A stretch of 64,000 nucleotides of DNA from assembly GCA_017622085.1 (NCBI GenBank), contig JAGARU010000049.1, positions 53,364-117,363 on the forward strand, in the 5' to 3' direction. The stretch's first letter is position 1. Every line of letters starts with the position of its first letter. This document shows positions 26,312 to 35,767 of this stretch, piece after piece. Source of the DNA: Clostridia bacterium (GTDB lineage Bacteria > Bacillota > Clostridia > Oscillospirales > CAG-272). The position numbers and the translations under genes were made by a program. The notes under the pieces are model-generated. The model saw nothing but the letters and a program-made list of their open reading frames with translations, ran no database searches and was not told the DNA's origin.

Positions 26312-27004
26312 TTACTTTAACAGCTCTAAAAGCTCGTCATAGGTTTTTACAGTATATGTGGGATGGGTATTATTGTTATTTTGCTCCCCCCTGGGGTTAT
26401 ACCAGCAGGTATCAATTCCGCTATTTATACCTCCGGCGATGTCAGAGGTCAGAGAGTCTCCGACAATCAGATAGGAGGAACGGTCACCATCGCCGATCCA
26501 ATCGCATACACGGTCGAAAAAGGCCTTTTCCGGCTTGCTGACACCCATCTCCTCGGAAATAAACAGGGCTTTAAAATACTGCTTGAAGTGGATTGCATCC
26601 AGCCGTGTGTGCTGTACGCACGCATTGCCGTTGGTCACGGCATAAATGTCGTATCCTCGGCGGATCAACTCCTGCATCAGCTCCTCGGCTCCGTCAATTA
26701 AAAACGCACATCGACCGAGGGCGGAAAGATAGAAGGTATTGATCTCGGCGGAGAGGGTGCGGTCAATGGGAAGCGAAAGAACCTCTCCCAGCTTCAAAAA
26801 CCGGCCGCTCCAAAGCTCATCCTTTGTGATCTCCTTGCGTTCAAGAGCCTTCCAAAAGGAAAGATTGATATCCGAATAAAGGCGGATATTCTCCTCCGTC
26901 ACGGGGATGGAATAACGGGCAAAGGTCTCACGTATGGAATGCTCCTCTGCCAAAGTAAAATCCAAAAGCGTATTATCAATATCAAACAAAAGATGTTTAT
27001 ACAT
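26312..27004 (-). CDS. HAD hydrolase, YjjG-type nucleotidase
   Basis: A 230-residue haloacid dehalogenase hydrolase. Motif I is DIDNTLLDF, motif II is TNG, the motif III lysine is in GVSKPEKAFF, and motif IV is VGDSLTSDI. A helical cap follows motif I. The family includes the pyrimidine nucleotidase YjjG, which removes damaged nucleotides. The start at 27004 has GAGG 8 bp upstream; a four-codon longer frame would abut the recN stop. Confidence 0.85.
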   Translation of the reverse strand: MYKHLLFDIDNTLLDFTLAEEHSIRETFARYSIPVTEENIRLYSDINLSFWKALERKEITKDELWSGRFLKLGEVLSLPIDRTLSAEINTFYLSALGRCAFLIDGAEELMQELIRRGYDIYAVTNGNACVQHTRLDAIHFKQYFKALFISEEMGVSKPEKAFFDRVCDWIGDGDRSSYLIVGDSLTSDIAGGINSGIDTCWYNPRGEQNNNNTHPTYTVKTYDELLELLK

Positions 27005-27016
27005 TGCTTGCCTCAC

Positions 27017-28720
27017 TTAAAAAGCGCTACCCTGGCAGATCATATCCTCGGCCGCCTGTCTTTGGGCGTCCGTAATATCGATACCGCCGATAATGCGGGA
27101 AATTTCCGTAATCCGCCCCTCCCGGTCAAGAAGCGTAACTGCCGTTTCGGCTCGGTCTCCCACTACGGATTTTTTAATCAGATAATGGGCGTCCGCCAAG
27201 GAGGCGATCTGTGCAGAGTGGGTAACGCACAACACCTGAGTCTCAGACGCGATCTGCTTCAGCTTGATGCCAATTTTCTGGGAGGTACTGCCGGAAACGC
27301 CGGAATCCACCTCGTCAAAAACGGAGGTTCCTGCGCCCTGACGATCATTCATAATGCTCTTTAATGCAAGGATCATGCGGGAAAGCTCACCGCCGGAGGC
27401 CACCTTTTCCATGGGCATCAGAGGATCGCCGGGATTGGTGGACACGAAAAATTCCACGGTATCCGCACCAGTATCAAGAAGAGTCTCTTTGCCGTGCGAA
27501 TCCAAGGCGCGTTCCACGCGGATCACAAAGCGAACCTTGGGCATATCAAGAAAGGCAAGTGACTCGCAAACAGCGGCTGACAGCTGCTCTGCCGCAGGCT
27601 TGCGGAGATCGCTGATTTCGCGCGCAATGAGAGCGGCCTTTTTATATGCCTCAGAGGCCTTCCTCTTAGCCTCGGCAATGCGATCCTCGCACTCGTCAAA
27701 GTCACGCATTTTTTCCTTTAACTGCTTATAGGTAGCCAATATTTCGGCAATATCGGCACCGTACTTCCCCTTCAGGCGGCGAATCTGGCTGATGCGATGC
27801 TCGGTCTGATTTAACTGCTCCTCGGGATCCTCAATGCCGTCAATGGAAGTAAGGTCACTTACGGTTTCGGCAATGTTTTCAATTTCATACCGGAAATCGG
27901 TCAGGCGAGAGGCCAGCTTTGGGGCCTCCTCGATATATGCGCCCAACTGGTTAAGTGAGGATATGGCGCGATCGATCAGATAGCAGGCGGAAGCACCCTT
28001 TTCATTATCGTAAAGCGCACGGTAAACGAGACTTGCGTGCTTACTCATCTTTTCCGCATTTTTCAGCTTATTTCTGAGAGCGTAGAGCTTGTCCTCCTCC
28101 TCAGGGTCAGACAGCTTTGCACTCTCGATCTCAGAGATCTGGAACTTCAGAACGTCCGACATCATTCCCCGTTCCTTTTCCGCCTTCATCAATTCCTTCA
28201 AGCGGTGGAGGGTACTCTGGTAGGCCTCATAGGCCTCTTGATATTCTGCCAGCTTATCCGACAGACCGGCGTATTCGTCTAACGTACGTCGGTGAGAATC
28301 CTTATTCATGAAGGCAAAGCTCTCATTTTGGCCATGAATATTGATCAAAAAAGGAGCAATGGCACGCACAGTTGCCAGAGGCACGGTGCGTCCGTTCAGC
28401 TTGCAAATACCCCGTCCATCCTGATTTATGGTGCGGGAAACGGTCAGCGCTTCGTCCTCTGTATAAGAAAAGCCCAGCGCCGCCAGCTCTTTTACCGCCG
28501 TTTCACCAATATCGGAAAACAGCGCGGAAACAAAGGCGTGGTCCTCCCCGTGGCGGATCAGATCCCGAGAGGCCTTACCGCCGGTGATCATGCCGATGCT
28601 ATCGATAATAATGGACTTACCGGCACCGGTCTCACCGGTGAGCACATTAAACCCATTGTTAAAATCCAAATCAAGCCGCTTGGCTACGGCAATATTTTCT
28701 ATGTGCAACGATACCAGCAT
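27017..28720 (-). CDS. recN: DNA repair ATPase RecN
   Basis: A 567-residue SMC-like protein. Walker A GETGAGKSII is near residues 31-40. Two coiled-coil arms flank a shortened hinge, and the C-terminal half has the SGGELSRMILALK signature and VFDEVDSGVSGST Walker B. RecN binds DNA ends early in double-strand break repair. It is placed after argR, the usual Firmicutes order. Confidence 0.97.
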   Translation of the reverse strand: MLVSLHIENIAVAKRLDLDFNNGFNVLTGETGAGKSIIIDSIGMITGGKASRDLIRHGEDHAFVSALFSDIGETAVKELAALGFSYTEDEALTVSRTINQDGRGICKLNGRTVPLATVRAIAPFLINIHGQNESFAFMNKDSHRRTLDEYAGLSDKLAEYQEAYEAYQSTLHRLKELMKAEKERGMMSDVLKFQISEIESAKLSDPEEEDKLYALRNKLKNAEKMSKHASLVYRALYDNEKGASACYLIDRAISSLNQLGAYIEEAPKLASRLTDFRYEIENIAETVSDLTSIDGIEDPEEQLNQTEHRISQIRRLKGKYGADIAEILATYKQLKEKMRDFDECEDRIAEAKRKASEAYKKAALIAREISDLRKPAAEQLSAAVCESLAFLDMPKVRFVIRVERALDSHGKETLLDTGADTVEFFVSTNPGDPLMPMEKVASGGELSRMILALKSIMNDRQGAGTSVFDEVDSGVSGSTSQKIGIKLKQIASETQVLCVTHSAQIASLADAHYLIKKSVVGDRAETAVTLLDREGRITEISRIIGGIDITDAQRQAAEDMICQGSAF

Positions 28721-28724
28721 ATGC

Positions 28725-29177
28725 TTATCCCTTTATAATCCGGTTAATGTATTCACAAATGTCCTTGGTGATCTGCGGGTCGCTGACAACGGCGATGATC
28801 GTATCGTCACCGGCCACACAACCAAGGATGTTATCATCATCAATGGCATCAATGCCGGCCGCGACGGCGTTTGCAAGGCCGGGATATGTATGAATCACGA
28901 TATTATTGCCCGAATATCGGATGCTTTTGATGGAGGTTGTGAATGCAGAATTATAAAGGAGCGAGGCCTCCTTGCGATCCTCCTTCGGGAGGCGGTACCG
29001 GTAGGAGCCGTTCTCCGTCGCGGTTTTAACCAGCTTCAGCTCACGGATGTCACGCGATACCGTTGCCTGGGTTACCTCACAGCCGGACTCACGCAGACGG
29101 GCGATAAGCTCCTCCTGAGTTTCGATGTCATTTTTTTCAATGATCTCAATAATCTTCATTTGACGCTTGGATTTCAT
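28725..29177 (-). CDS. argR: Arginine repressor ArgR
   Basis: A 150-residue regulator. The N-terminal winged helix has ATVSRDIRELKLVK, and the C-terminal domain has the arginine-binding, hexamer-forming GCVAGDDTI segment. It controls arginine synthesis and catabolism genes. The ATG overlaps the nadK stop as ATGA, so translation is coupled. Confidence 0.97.
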   Translation of the reverse strand: MKSKRQMKIIEIIEKNDIETQEELIARLRESGCEVTQATVSRDIRELKLVKTATENGSYRYRLPKEDRKEASLLYNSAFTTSIKSIRYSGNNIVIHTYPGLANAVAAGIDAIDDDNILGCVAGDDTIIAVVSDPQITKDICEYINRIIKG

Positions 29178-30076
29178 CGTATCACCTCGTTTTCGTCCGC
29201 GTGAGTGGACAGCTTTTGATAAAGTGTGGTTACAAAACCGTCGTCTGTGGTTTTAATCAGTTGCGTTTTATGCTGGGAGCGGGAAATGCGGATCACGTCG
29301 CCGCCAAGAACCTCGACAGAACGCTTTCCGTCCGTGGTCAAGTACACTTGGTTTTCCCGACAGGCAATATTGCGGATCTCAATAACGGAATCATCCCGTA
29401 CAACGATCGGACGGGAGGACAAAGAGAACGGGCAAATGGGAGTCAGAACAATGCCGGCCACGCCGGGATCCAGAATCGGGCCTCCTGCCGACAGAGAATA
29501 AGCAGTAGAGCCGGTAGGAGTAGCAACTACCATACCGTCTGCCCTTACCGAATGGAAGGGCTTGCCGTTCAGATCAATCTGAAAGCTGAGAAGCCTTGCA
29601 ACCGGTCCGTTGTTCAAGGCACAGTCATTTAAAAAGCTTCTCTTGGCACGGACTTCACCGTCTGCTCCGACGAGAGTTACGTCCATCATCATACGGCTAT
29701 CCAGTATGTAGCTACCCTCAACAATATTGGCAACCGACGCGATCTGATGGGAGCTCAAATCCGTCATGTAACCGATTTTTCCAAAGTTAATGCCCAAAAT
29801 CGGCACGTTTCGCTCCGAGGCGTGGTAAGCGGCACTTAAAATCGAGCCGTCGCCGCCCAGCACAATGGCAAAATCAGCACGGTCGTAGGCGTCGGTGAGC
29901 GGAAGAAATTCAACGCTGTCCCGAACGCTCGCAGGAAAATGGGCTTCCAGCTCCTCATTTGCATAGATCTTGCATTGGGCGCTCACAAGAGTCCTGACCA
30001 GCTGTTCAATGGATTCCTTACGAATCTGCTTTTTGCGACTGAAGGAGATTACGGCTTTTTCTAATTTTTGGCTCAT
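29174..30076 (-). CDS. nadK: NAD kinase
   Basis: A 300-residue enzyme that phosphorylates NAD to NADP. It has the GGDGS loop (VLGGDGSIL), NFGKIGYM, the NDCALN box and TPTGSTAYSLSAGGPI. It overlaps argR downstream and tlyA upstream by 4 bp each. Confidence 0.97.
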   Translation of the reverse strand: MSQKLEKAVISFSRKKQIRKESIEQLVRTLVSAQCKIYANEELEAHFPASVRDSVEFLPLTDAYDRADFAIVLGGDGSILSAAYHASERNVPILGINFGKIGYMTDLSSHQIASVANIVEGSYILDSRMMMDVTLVGADGEVRAKRSFLNDCALNNGPVARLLSFQIDLNGKPFHSVRADGMVVATPTGSTAYSLSAGGPILDPGVAGIVLTPICPFSLSSRPIVVRDDSVIEIRNIACRENQVYLTTDGKRSVEVLGGDVIRISRSQHKTQLIKTTDDGFVTTLYQKLSTHADENEVIR

Positions 30077-30852
30077 TTTTCATTCACCTCTCGAAAGAAA
30101 CTGTCAACGGAGCACGGCAGGCCGCTACGGCTGAACAGGGCCAAAAACTCCGTATTTCCATCGCCTCCCTTGATGGGAGACGGGGTAAGTCCAACACAAA
30201 CAAGTCCTAAGGCTTCTGCAGAAGAAACAACACGGTTGACAGCCAACCGATGTAATTTTTCGCCTTTTACGATTCCATTTTTTCCGATATTCTCCCGTCC
30301 GACCTCAAATTGCGGCTTGATCAAGGAAACATATCGGCCGTCCTCAGCCAATAGAGCAGCGATGGACGGAAGAATCAAGGTTTGAGAAATAAAAGACACA
30401 TCCAGCGTGATCAGATCAAAGGACTCAGAAAAGCTTTCTGCCGTCAGATAGCGAGCATTGGTATTTTCCATTACGGTAACGCGCGTATCCTCGCGGAGCT
30501 TACAGTGTAGCTGGGAGCTACCGGAATCCACAGCACAAACGTGACGTGCACCGTGCTGCAACAGGCAATCGGTAAATCCTCCGGTGGAAGCACCGATGTC
30601 AAGAGCGGACTTCCCTGCCACCTCGAGACCAAAAGCATCAATTGCGCCCTTCAGCTTCAATCCGCCGCGGCTGACGTACGGGCAAGCGTCCGCTGTGATC
30701 ACAACGGTATGCTCCACCTGTTCATCAACGTTAACAGAGGGCTTGGTCAGCGGCCTCCCATCCAAGATAACAGAGCCGGACACAATCAAATTTTTCGCAC
30801 TCTGGCGGCTTTCGGTATACTTGTTCTCAAATAGATAAAGATCTGCTCTCAT
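30073..30852 (-). CDS. tlyA: TlyA family rRNA 2'-O-methyltransferase
   Basis: A 259-residue protein with an N-terminal S4 RNA-binding domain (residues 1-60, ending in LTKPSVNVDE) and an FtsJ-like methyltransferase domain with SAM motif LDIGASTGGFTDCLL and catalytic-tetrad region LDVSFIS. TlyA methylates 16S and 23S rRNA in mycobacteria. The gene order tlyA-nadK-argR-recN is conserved in Firmicutes. Confidence 0.95.
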   Translation of the reverse strand: MRADLYLFENKYTESRQSAKNLIVSGSVILDGRPLTKPSVNVDEQVEHTVVITADACPYVSRGGLKLKGAIDAFGLEVAGKSALDIGASTGGFTDCLLQHGARHVCAVDSGSSQLHCKLREDTRVTVMENTNARYLTAESFSESFDLITLDVSFISQTLILPSIAALLAEDGRYVSLIKPQFEVGRENIGKNGIVKGEKLHRLAVNRVVSSAEALGLVCVGLTPSPIKGGDGNTEFLALFSRSGLPCSVDSFFREVNEK

Positions 30853-31307
30853 ACTCCGCTCACATACAAAAATGGAATGATCAATCCAAGGAGGGCTCCG
30901 GCCAGAACCTGCATGGGTGTGTGGCCTACCAGCTCCTTGAAATGGCGCATGGTAATCGCCGGATCGGCACGGTCAGCCAGATCGCGGGCAAGAATGTTCA
31001 ATAGCTTTCCCTGCTCACCGGTTTCCCGACGGACACCGGCCGCATCGTACATAACAATGGATGCGAAAACAAAGGAAATCGCAAAATACCCGGAGGCTAC
31101 CCCAAAAGTACGTCCGACAGCTGTGGTCATAGCAGCCACGGTGGCGGCATGGGAGCTGGGCATACCGCCGGAGGAGATCAGAATGCGAAGAGACAATCGT
31201 CTCTCCCGGCAGATAGTAATAATCAGCTTAAGAAGCTGCGCTACGGCATATCCGATGCCGGAGCACACCAAAACGTAGTTATGAAAAAATGCTTTGAGAA
31301 AATGCAA
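30849..31307 (-). CDS. Divergent PAP2 family membrane protein (DUF212)
   Basis: A 152-residue integral membrane protein with the family signature SSGGMPSSHAATVAAM near residues 45-60, which resembles the acid-phosphatase PSxxH motif, plus YDAAGVRRETGEQ. It has four hydrophobic segments. Family members are putative lipid phosphatases without proven substrates. It starts with a TTG after GGAGG, and its stop overlaps the tlyA start. Confidence 0.9.
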   Translation of the reverse strand: MHFLKAFFHNYVLVCSGIGYAVAQLLKLIITICRERRLSLRILISSGGMPSSHAATVAAMTTAVGRTFGVASGYFAISFVFASIVMYDAAGVRRETGEQGKLLNILARDLADRADPAITMRHFKELVGHTPMQVLAGALLGLIIPFLYVSGV

Positions 31308-31337
31308 AGAAAAGAACGCCTCCGTTCCGTTTTCTTT

Positions 31338-32225
31338 TTATTTTCTCCGGGTTACAAGATAATTTGCAAGCGAAATCAAATTCTCGCTGTCGGGATACTT
31401 GGAAATGATCGCCACGGCCTCCTCAGTGAGGCTACGAACACGGGCAAGGGTGTCCTCCATGGTAAGGAACGACAGGATCGTGGTCTTTTGATTCTTGTCG
31501 TCACTACCCGTGGGGCGGCCAAACTCCTCGGCATCTGCGGTTACGTCCAAAACGTCATCCATAAATTGGAATGCAAGACCCACGTTATAGCTAAAGGTTT
31601 CCGTATCCTTCAGCATTTCTGCAGTGGGGGCATCGGTAGCCGCATAAACACCTAAAACCGAGGCGGCAGCAATCAACGCGCCGGTTTTTAAGCGATACAT
31701 ATGCTCAAGCGCTTCTCGAGTGTTCAACTTGCCGTCGGCGGCGGTATCAATCATCTGACCGCCCGCCATACCAACTCCGCCCGCCGCTTTTGCAAGGTAT
31801 GCAACGGCATGCTGAACGGATGCCGGGCTGACGTAAGCATTGGATGCGCAGGTAGCGAATGCCTGCGTTAAAAGCGTATCGCCGGCCAGAAGTGCGGTCG
31901 TTTCTCCGTAAACCTTATGGTTCGTAGGCTTTCCGCGCCGGAAGTCATCGTTATCCATACAAGGCAGGTCATCGTGAATCAAAGAATAGTTGTGGATCAT
32001 TTCCACGGCACAGGCAAAGGGCATGGCCGCCTCCTCCCTGCCTCCGAACAGTCGGCAAAACTCTACCGTCAAATAGGGACGGATGCGTTTACCGGCAGAA
32101 AGCGCGCTATAGCGCATCGCCTCAAAGAGGGGCTCGCAGGTGGGATCCTCCGCTGTGAGACATTCCCGAAGTGAATCGGTCACACGATCGGCGCAAGCAA
32201 TCAGAGCGGTTTCCAGTTTATTCAT
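31338..32225 (-). CDS. ispA: Polyprenyl (farnesyl) diphosphate synthase
   Basis: A 295-residue trans-prenyltransferase. The first aspartate-rich motif is DDLPCMDNDDFRRGKPT and the second is FQFMDDVLD. The residues before the first motif (NYSLIHDD) suit short products, C15 or so. It supplies isoprenoid precursors for undecaprenyl phosphate. The ATG at 32225 has GGAGG 6 bp upstream and overlaps the xseB stop. Confidence 0.94.
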   Translation of the reverse strand: MNKLETALIACADRVTDSLRECLTAEDPTCEPLFEAMRYSALSAGKRIRPYLTVEFCRLFGGREEAAMPFACAVEMIHNYSLIHDDLPCMDNDDFRRGKPTNHKVYGETTALLAGDTLLTQAFATCASNAYVSPASVQHAVAYLAKAAGGVGMAGGQMIDTAADGKLNTREALEHMYRLKTGALIAAASVLGVYAATDAPTAEMLKDTETFSYNVGLAFQFMDDVLDVTADAEEFGRPTGSDDKNQKTTILSFLTMEDTLARVRSLTEEAVAIISKYPDSENLISLANYLVTRRK

Positions 32226-32454
32226 GTTCACCCTCCGTCATAAAGTCGCGCTCGATCAGCTCACCTTCATCAACCGTTAAGATCTTTACTTTTTGCTCTG
32301 CCCGATCTAACAGGCGATTGCAAAGCTTGATCAAGGACGTGCCCTCCTCAAACAGAGCCAAGGACTCGTCCAATTTATAGTTTCCGCTTTCCAGCATGGA
32401 GGTTATTTCCTCCAGCCGCGCAATTGCTTCTTCAAAATTAAGCTTCTTTTCCAT
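32218..32454 (-). CDS. xseB: Exodeoxyribonuclease VII small subunit
   Basis: A 78-residue helical protein, with NFEEAIARLEEITSMLESG and the LDESLALFEEGTSL signature. It partners XseA and overlaps its gene by 17 bp, so expression is coupled. The enzyme degrades single-stranded DNA in repair. Confidence 0.96.
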   Translation of the reverse strand: MEKKLNFEEAIARLEEITSMLESGNYKLDESLALFEEGTSLIKLCNRLLDRAEQKVKILTVDEGELIERDFMTEGEHE

Positions 32455-33709
32455 GTGACACCGTCCGTTTTTTTCGATTTTTGGAAACTCCCGTCACTGC
32501 GGCGTGGATAACACCGTCAGAGACGCGAATTTGGATGGAATCTTCTTTTTTTATGTCGCCAACGCTCTTAACGAGCTCATCTTTTTCCTTAAATACGGCA
32601 GAATAGCCGCGCGAAAGTACTGCCAATGGGCTGAGGGCCTGCAATTTTCCCGTTTCCAGCGCAAATCGGGCCCGCATTTGGGTAAGCTGCTCCCGCATAG
32701 CACGGTCAAGCTTATCGGATGCGGCAATCATCGTCATACGCTTATCATCAATCAGACGCTTGGGGGTACGCATAGCGGCAGAATCTGCGGCTGCTTTTAT
32801 ACGTGCGCGACTCTCCGACAAGGTATGGAGCATGGCGGTTTGAACGTGCTTTTCCAAGCTTTGAACCCGGTAAGCCAAGTCGGAAATCTCAGGAAAGACC
32901 AGTTCCGCAGCCGCCGAGGGGGTGGGTGCACGCTGATCAGCCACAAAATCGCAAATGGTGAAGTCAATTTCGTGACCTACCGCAGAAACCACCGGGATGG
33001 TGGAGGCATATACGGTACGAGCAAGCATTTCATTATTGAAGGCCCACAGATCCTCAAGAGAGCCACCGCCGCGACCGATAATGATAACGTCGACCGATTC
33101 CGTTGCGTTAAAATAATCAATTCCGGCAATCAACTGCTCCGGCGCCCCATCGCCCTGCACCAAAGCCGGAAAAATTACCACCTCCGCCATGGGGCAACGG
33201 CGTCGGCTGATGTTCAGAATATCACGGATTGCCGCGCCGGTAGGAGACGTAACCACGCCAACCCGACGTGGAAGCAGAGGCAATGGGCGCTTATGATCTT
33301 CATCAAACAGGTGCTCGGCCGCCAGCTTTGCCTTTAACTGCTCGTAAGCTAAATACAGAGAACCAATGCCGTCCGGCTCCATAGAAGTAACGTAGATCTG
33401 GTACTTACCGTCGCGAACAAACACGGATACACGGCCGCTGACCAGTACCTTCATGCCGTTTTGGGGTGCAAAACGAACGTAGGCCGCATCGGAGCGGAAC
33501 ATAACGGCACTGATGGAGCTGCTCGCGTCCTTCAGCGTAAAATAAAAGTGTCCGGTACGGTGGTGAGTAAAATTGGAGATCTCGCCGCGCAGGTACACGT
33601 CGGTCAGGGGCACCGAGCTATCCATGAGCAATTTGATGTATTCATTTAACTGCGTGATGCTCATAGCCTCACGGGTACTGGAATAGGCGTCAAATTTATA
33701 GGATTTCAT
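32438..33709 (-). CDS. xseA: Exodeoxyribonuclease VII large subunit
   Basis: A 423-residue nuclease subunit. It has an N-terminal OB fold (SITQLNEYIKLL, then GEISNFTHHRTGHFYFTLKD split across it) and a catalytic domain with VGVVTSPTGAAIRDI and IIIGRGGGSLEDLW. A long coiled coil follows, then SRGYSAVF. The first ATG is kept because GAGGGAG precedes it. The start overlaps the end of the TsaD-like gene. Confidence 0.97.
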   Translation of the reverse strand: MKSYKFDAYSSTREAMSITQLNEYIKLLMDSSVPLTDVYLRGEISNFTHHRTGHFYFTLKDASSSISAVMFRSDAAYVRFAPQNGMKVLVSGRVSVFVRDGKYQIYVTSMEPDGIGSLYLAYEQLKAKLAAEHLFDEDHKRPLPLLPRRVGVVTSPTGAAIRDILNISRRRCPMAEVVIFPALVQGDGAPEQLIAGIDYFNATESVDVIIIGRGGGSLEDLWAFNNEMLARTVYASTIPVVSAVGHEIDFTICDFVADQRAPTPSAAAELVFPEISDLAYRVQSLEKHVQTAMLHTLSESRARIKAAADSAAMRTPKRLIDDKRMTMIAASDKLDRAMREQLTQMRARFALETGKLQALSPLAVLSRGYSAVFKEKDELVKSVGDIKKEDSIQIRVSDGVIHAAVTGVSKNRKKRTVSHGKEA

Positions 33710-34679
33710 TGGCTCCCTCGTTTGTTTCTATGGTTTTCATATGAGCGGCACGGCACAAAAGAGCAGTACCGGCGGCGTTGTCAGCTGAAAATTGCGGTTC
33801 CGAAAAATTGGTCAAAGGCAAAACCCCAAGGCGGGCTTGGATGCGCCGATTGCTCATAACGCCACCGGCGTACAGAATCGGAATTTCACCCAGCTCCTCC
33901 CGCAGATTACAGGAGATACGGTAGAGCGTTTCGGCCACAAAATCCAGCGTAAATGCGGCGGTGAGAGCCTTATCGCCCGTAGTGGCATACAGCTTTTCCG
34001 CCATGTTTTCAAGGCCGGAAAGATTACAGGTCTTCCCTTTTACGGCAATCTTAGGCTTAGGCACCTTCGTTTGATTGGTTTGTGCCAAGGCTTCAAGCTC
34101 CTTACCGCAAGGAAAGCGGAGTCCCATCTTTACGCCCACGCGATCAATGGCCTGGCCTGCATTAAGATCGGCAGTGCCGCCAATCAAACTGCAAGTGAAG
34201 CCTGCATCCTTCGGGGTAACGGAAACCACCTCGGTAGTTCCACCGGAAACGTGAAAAGCAATGAAGTCACGCTCCAAGAGGCCTTGATTTCCCGAAGAGT
34301 AAACAGCCGCCATGATGTGCCCCTCCTGGTGAGAGAAGGGATAGATCGGCACGTTAAGGGTAGCCGCCAGCATTTCTGCCACGGCGCGACCAACCAAAAA
34401 GCACGGCATATACGACCCGTCGGCCGGACGGGGAGTAGCTGAGTAGCCCACCGCCAGGATTTCGTGGGTTTCCGCCACACGACGCACTTGTTCTGCCAAA
34501 ACAGGAAAATTCTTTACATGTGAGAAAACGGCATCGCTTTGGCGGAGTCCACGCTCGCCTTCTGCCACGCCGAGTAGTAGTTTAAAGTTTTCGAGAACCG
34601 TGCCATCCTCGGCGCACAGGGCAACCGAGGTGGTATAATTACTGGTATCGATTCCCAGATAGCTACGGATCTTATTCAT
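33696..34679 (-). CDS. TsaD/Kae1-like paralogue
   Basis: A 327-residue ASKHA-fold protein related to the tRNA threonylcarbamoyltransferase TsaD. It begins LGIDTSNYTTSVAL, has the metal-site HQEGH (PFSHQEGHIMAAVYSSG), HVSGGTTEVV and GGVMSN. TsaD itself normally starts LGIETSCDETS and uses HMEGH, so this is likely the separate clostridial paralogue often labelled a glycoprotease. Its reaction is unknown. The ATG overlaps the nusB stop (ATGAATAA). Confidence 0.8.
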   Translation of the reverse strand: MNKIRSYLGIDTSNYTTSVALCAEDGTVLENFKLLLGVAEGERGLRQSDAVFSHVKNFPVLAEQVRRVAETHEILAVGYSATPRPADGSYMPCFLVGRAVAEMLAATLNVPIYPFSHQEGHIMAAVYSSGNQGLLERDFIAFHVSGGTTEVVSVTPKDAGFTCSLIGGTADLNAGQAIDRVGVKMGLRFPCGKELEALAQTNQTKVPKPKIAVKGKTCNLSGLENMAEKLYATTGDKALTAAFTLDFVAETLYRISCNLREELGEIPILYAGGVMSNRRIQARLGVLPLTNFSEPQFSADNAAGTALLCRAAHMKTIETNEGANEIL

Positions 34680-35088
34680 TGTCTTTCTTGGGTGCGTATT
34701 CCTTCGCAACCTTGTTTAAAATTCCGTTGATAAAGGAAGGTGCGCTGTCCTCATCAAACTTCTTGGCGAGCTCCACGGCCTCGTTCATAGAAACGTTTAC
34801 CGGCACGTCATCCGACAATACCATTTCATATACGGACAGACGCATGATGGCCAAAGTAACGGCCGAAATACGATCCAGCTTCCAGCCAACGGCGCAGGAG
34901 GAAATCATCTCATCAATCTTTTCCCGGTTTTCATACACTCCGGCAAAGGTTTCCCTTACAAAATCATTATCCTCCAGCTCACGGGCAGAGCGGGCGTTTG
35001 CATATATTTCAAGATAGTCCTCATCCTTGTGAAAATCCATCTCATAGATCAACTGGAATGCTATTTCTCTTGCTTCTCTTCGATTCAT
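34672..35088 (-). CDS. nusB: Transcription antitermination factor NusB
   Basis: A 138-residue all-helical protein with NRREAREIAFQLIYEMDF at the N-terminus and the conserved NEAVELAKKFDEDSAPSFING end. NusB and NusE form part of the rRNA antitermination complex. The start at 35088 has GGTGAAAG upstream; a 19-codon longer frame lies in the leader. It is the first gene of the 15-gene operon that runs to dnaE. Confidence 0.95.
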   Translation of the reverse strand: MNRREAREIAFQLIYEMDFHKDEDYLEIYANARSARELEDNDFVRETFAGVYENREKIDEMISSCAVGWKLDRISAVTLAIMRLSVYEMVLSDDVPVNVSMNEAVELAKKFDEDSAPSFINGILNKVAKEYAPKKDNE

Positions 35089-35157
35089 AATTCTTTCACC
35101 GTAAAGCGTTGCGGCGCAATCCTTTCTGTCATGCATACAATGCATATTTATAAATTC

Positions 35158-35186
35158 ATTATATAGGATACAGAGAAAAATGTCAA
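35158..35186 (-). promoter_or_regulatory. Promoter of the nusB-dnaE operon
   Basis: On the minus strand TTGACA (35181-35186), 17 bp, TATAAT (35158-35163): a perfect consensus. The leader of about 65 nt contains the small inverted repeat ATGCAT-ACA-ATGCAT (35131-35145). Confidence 0.92.
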
Positions 35187-35246
35187 CAATTCCGCTTCAT
35201 CTTTCTTCATTCATTAAAAATTTAACTGTGAATCTTTTGGTTCGTC

Positions 35247-35275
35247 TTGAAATTTCTTGCGTTTCGTGGTATGGT
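35247..35275 (+). promoter_or_regulatory. Promoter of the small membrane protein gene
   Basis: TTGAAA (35247-35252), 17 bp, TATGGT (35270-35275) with TGG immediately before the -10. It is divergent from the nusB promoter. Confidence 0.65.
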
Positions 35276-35307
35276 AATAGAGTAAGTAATAACGTATGAG
35301 GTTCTGT

Positions 35308-35718
35308 ATGAAAAACCGACTCAAATCCATCCTTTTACATTCCACTGTATACTATACTCTGATCAGCCTGATCATGTATTCCCTCGGCTATCTGATCTCA
35401 AACGGACAGATGATCCCCAAGCTTTCTGTCATGTATCTTATTTTGCTCTTCTCCGTGCTTATCTCCTTTGCCAATCAGATCTTTACTTTGAAGATGAACT
35501 CCTTTGCAAAGTATCTGATCCATTTTCTGGCAGTTGGCGTAATTTATTTTATCCTATTTATCGTAATCAGCGGAAACTCGGAAATGGGAACCAAGATGAT
35601 TACCGGCATCGGAATTTATATTTTCCTGTACGTAGTAATCGCCTTCATTGTCTTTTTGATTCGATCCGCAATCAGCAAGAAGAAAAATGAAAGCACACCT
35701 TACAAATCTCAGTTCTGA
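35308..35718 (+). CDS. Four-helix membrane protein, DUF3021-like
   Basis: A 136-residue protein with four hydrophobic segments at about 10-30, 38-57, 66-88 and 97-121, and a basic C-terminal tail (RSAISKKKN). The spacing of helices and the FANQIF...HF pattern resemble DUF3021, whose members sit beside LytTR regulators; none is next to this gene. The start at 35308 has GAGGTT 6 bp upstream; an in-frame ATG at 35296 lacks a site. Single-gene unit with its own terminator. Function unknown. Confidence 0.6.
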   Translation: MKNRLKSILLHSTVYYTLISLIMYSLGYLISNGQMIPKLSVMYLILLFSVLISFANQIFTLKMNSFAKYLIHFLAVGVIYFILFIVISGNSEMGTKMITGIGIYIFLYVVIAFIVFLIRSAISKKKNESTPYKSQF

Positions 35719-35722
35719 CATC

Positions 35723-35758
35723 AAAAGCACCGAATGCTCCTAAGCATCCGGTGCTTTT
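35723..35758 (+). terminator. Intrinsic terminator after the small membrane protein gene
   Basis: AAAAGCACCGAATGC (35723-35737) pairs with GCATCCGGTGCTTTT (35744-35758), with one internal mismatch. Confidence 0.8.
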
Positions 35759-35767
35759 CTTATAGAG

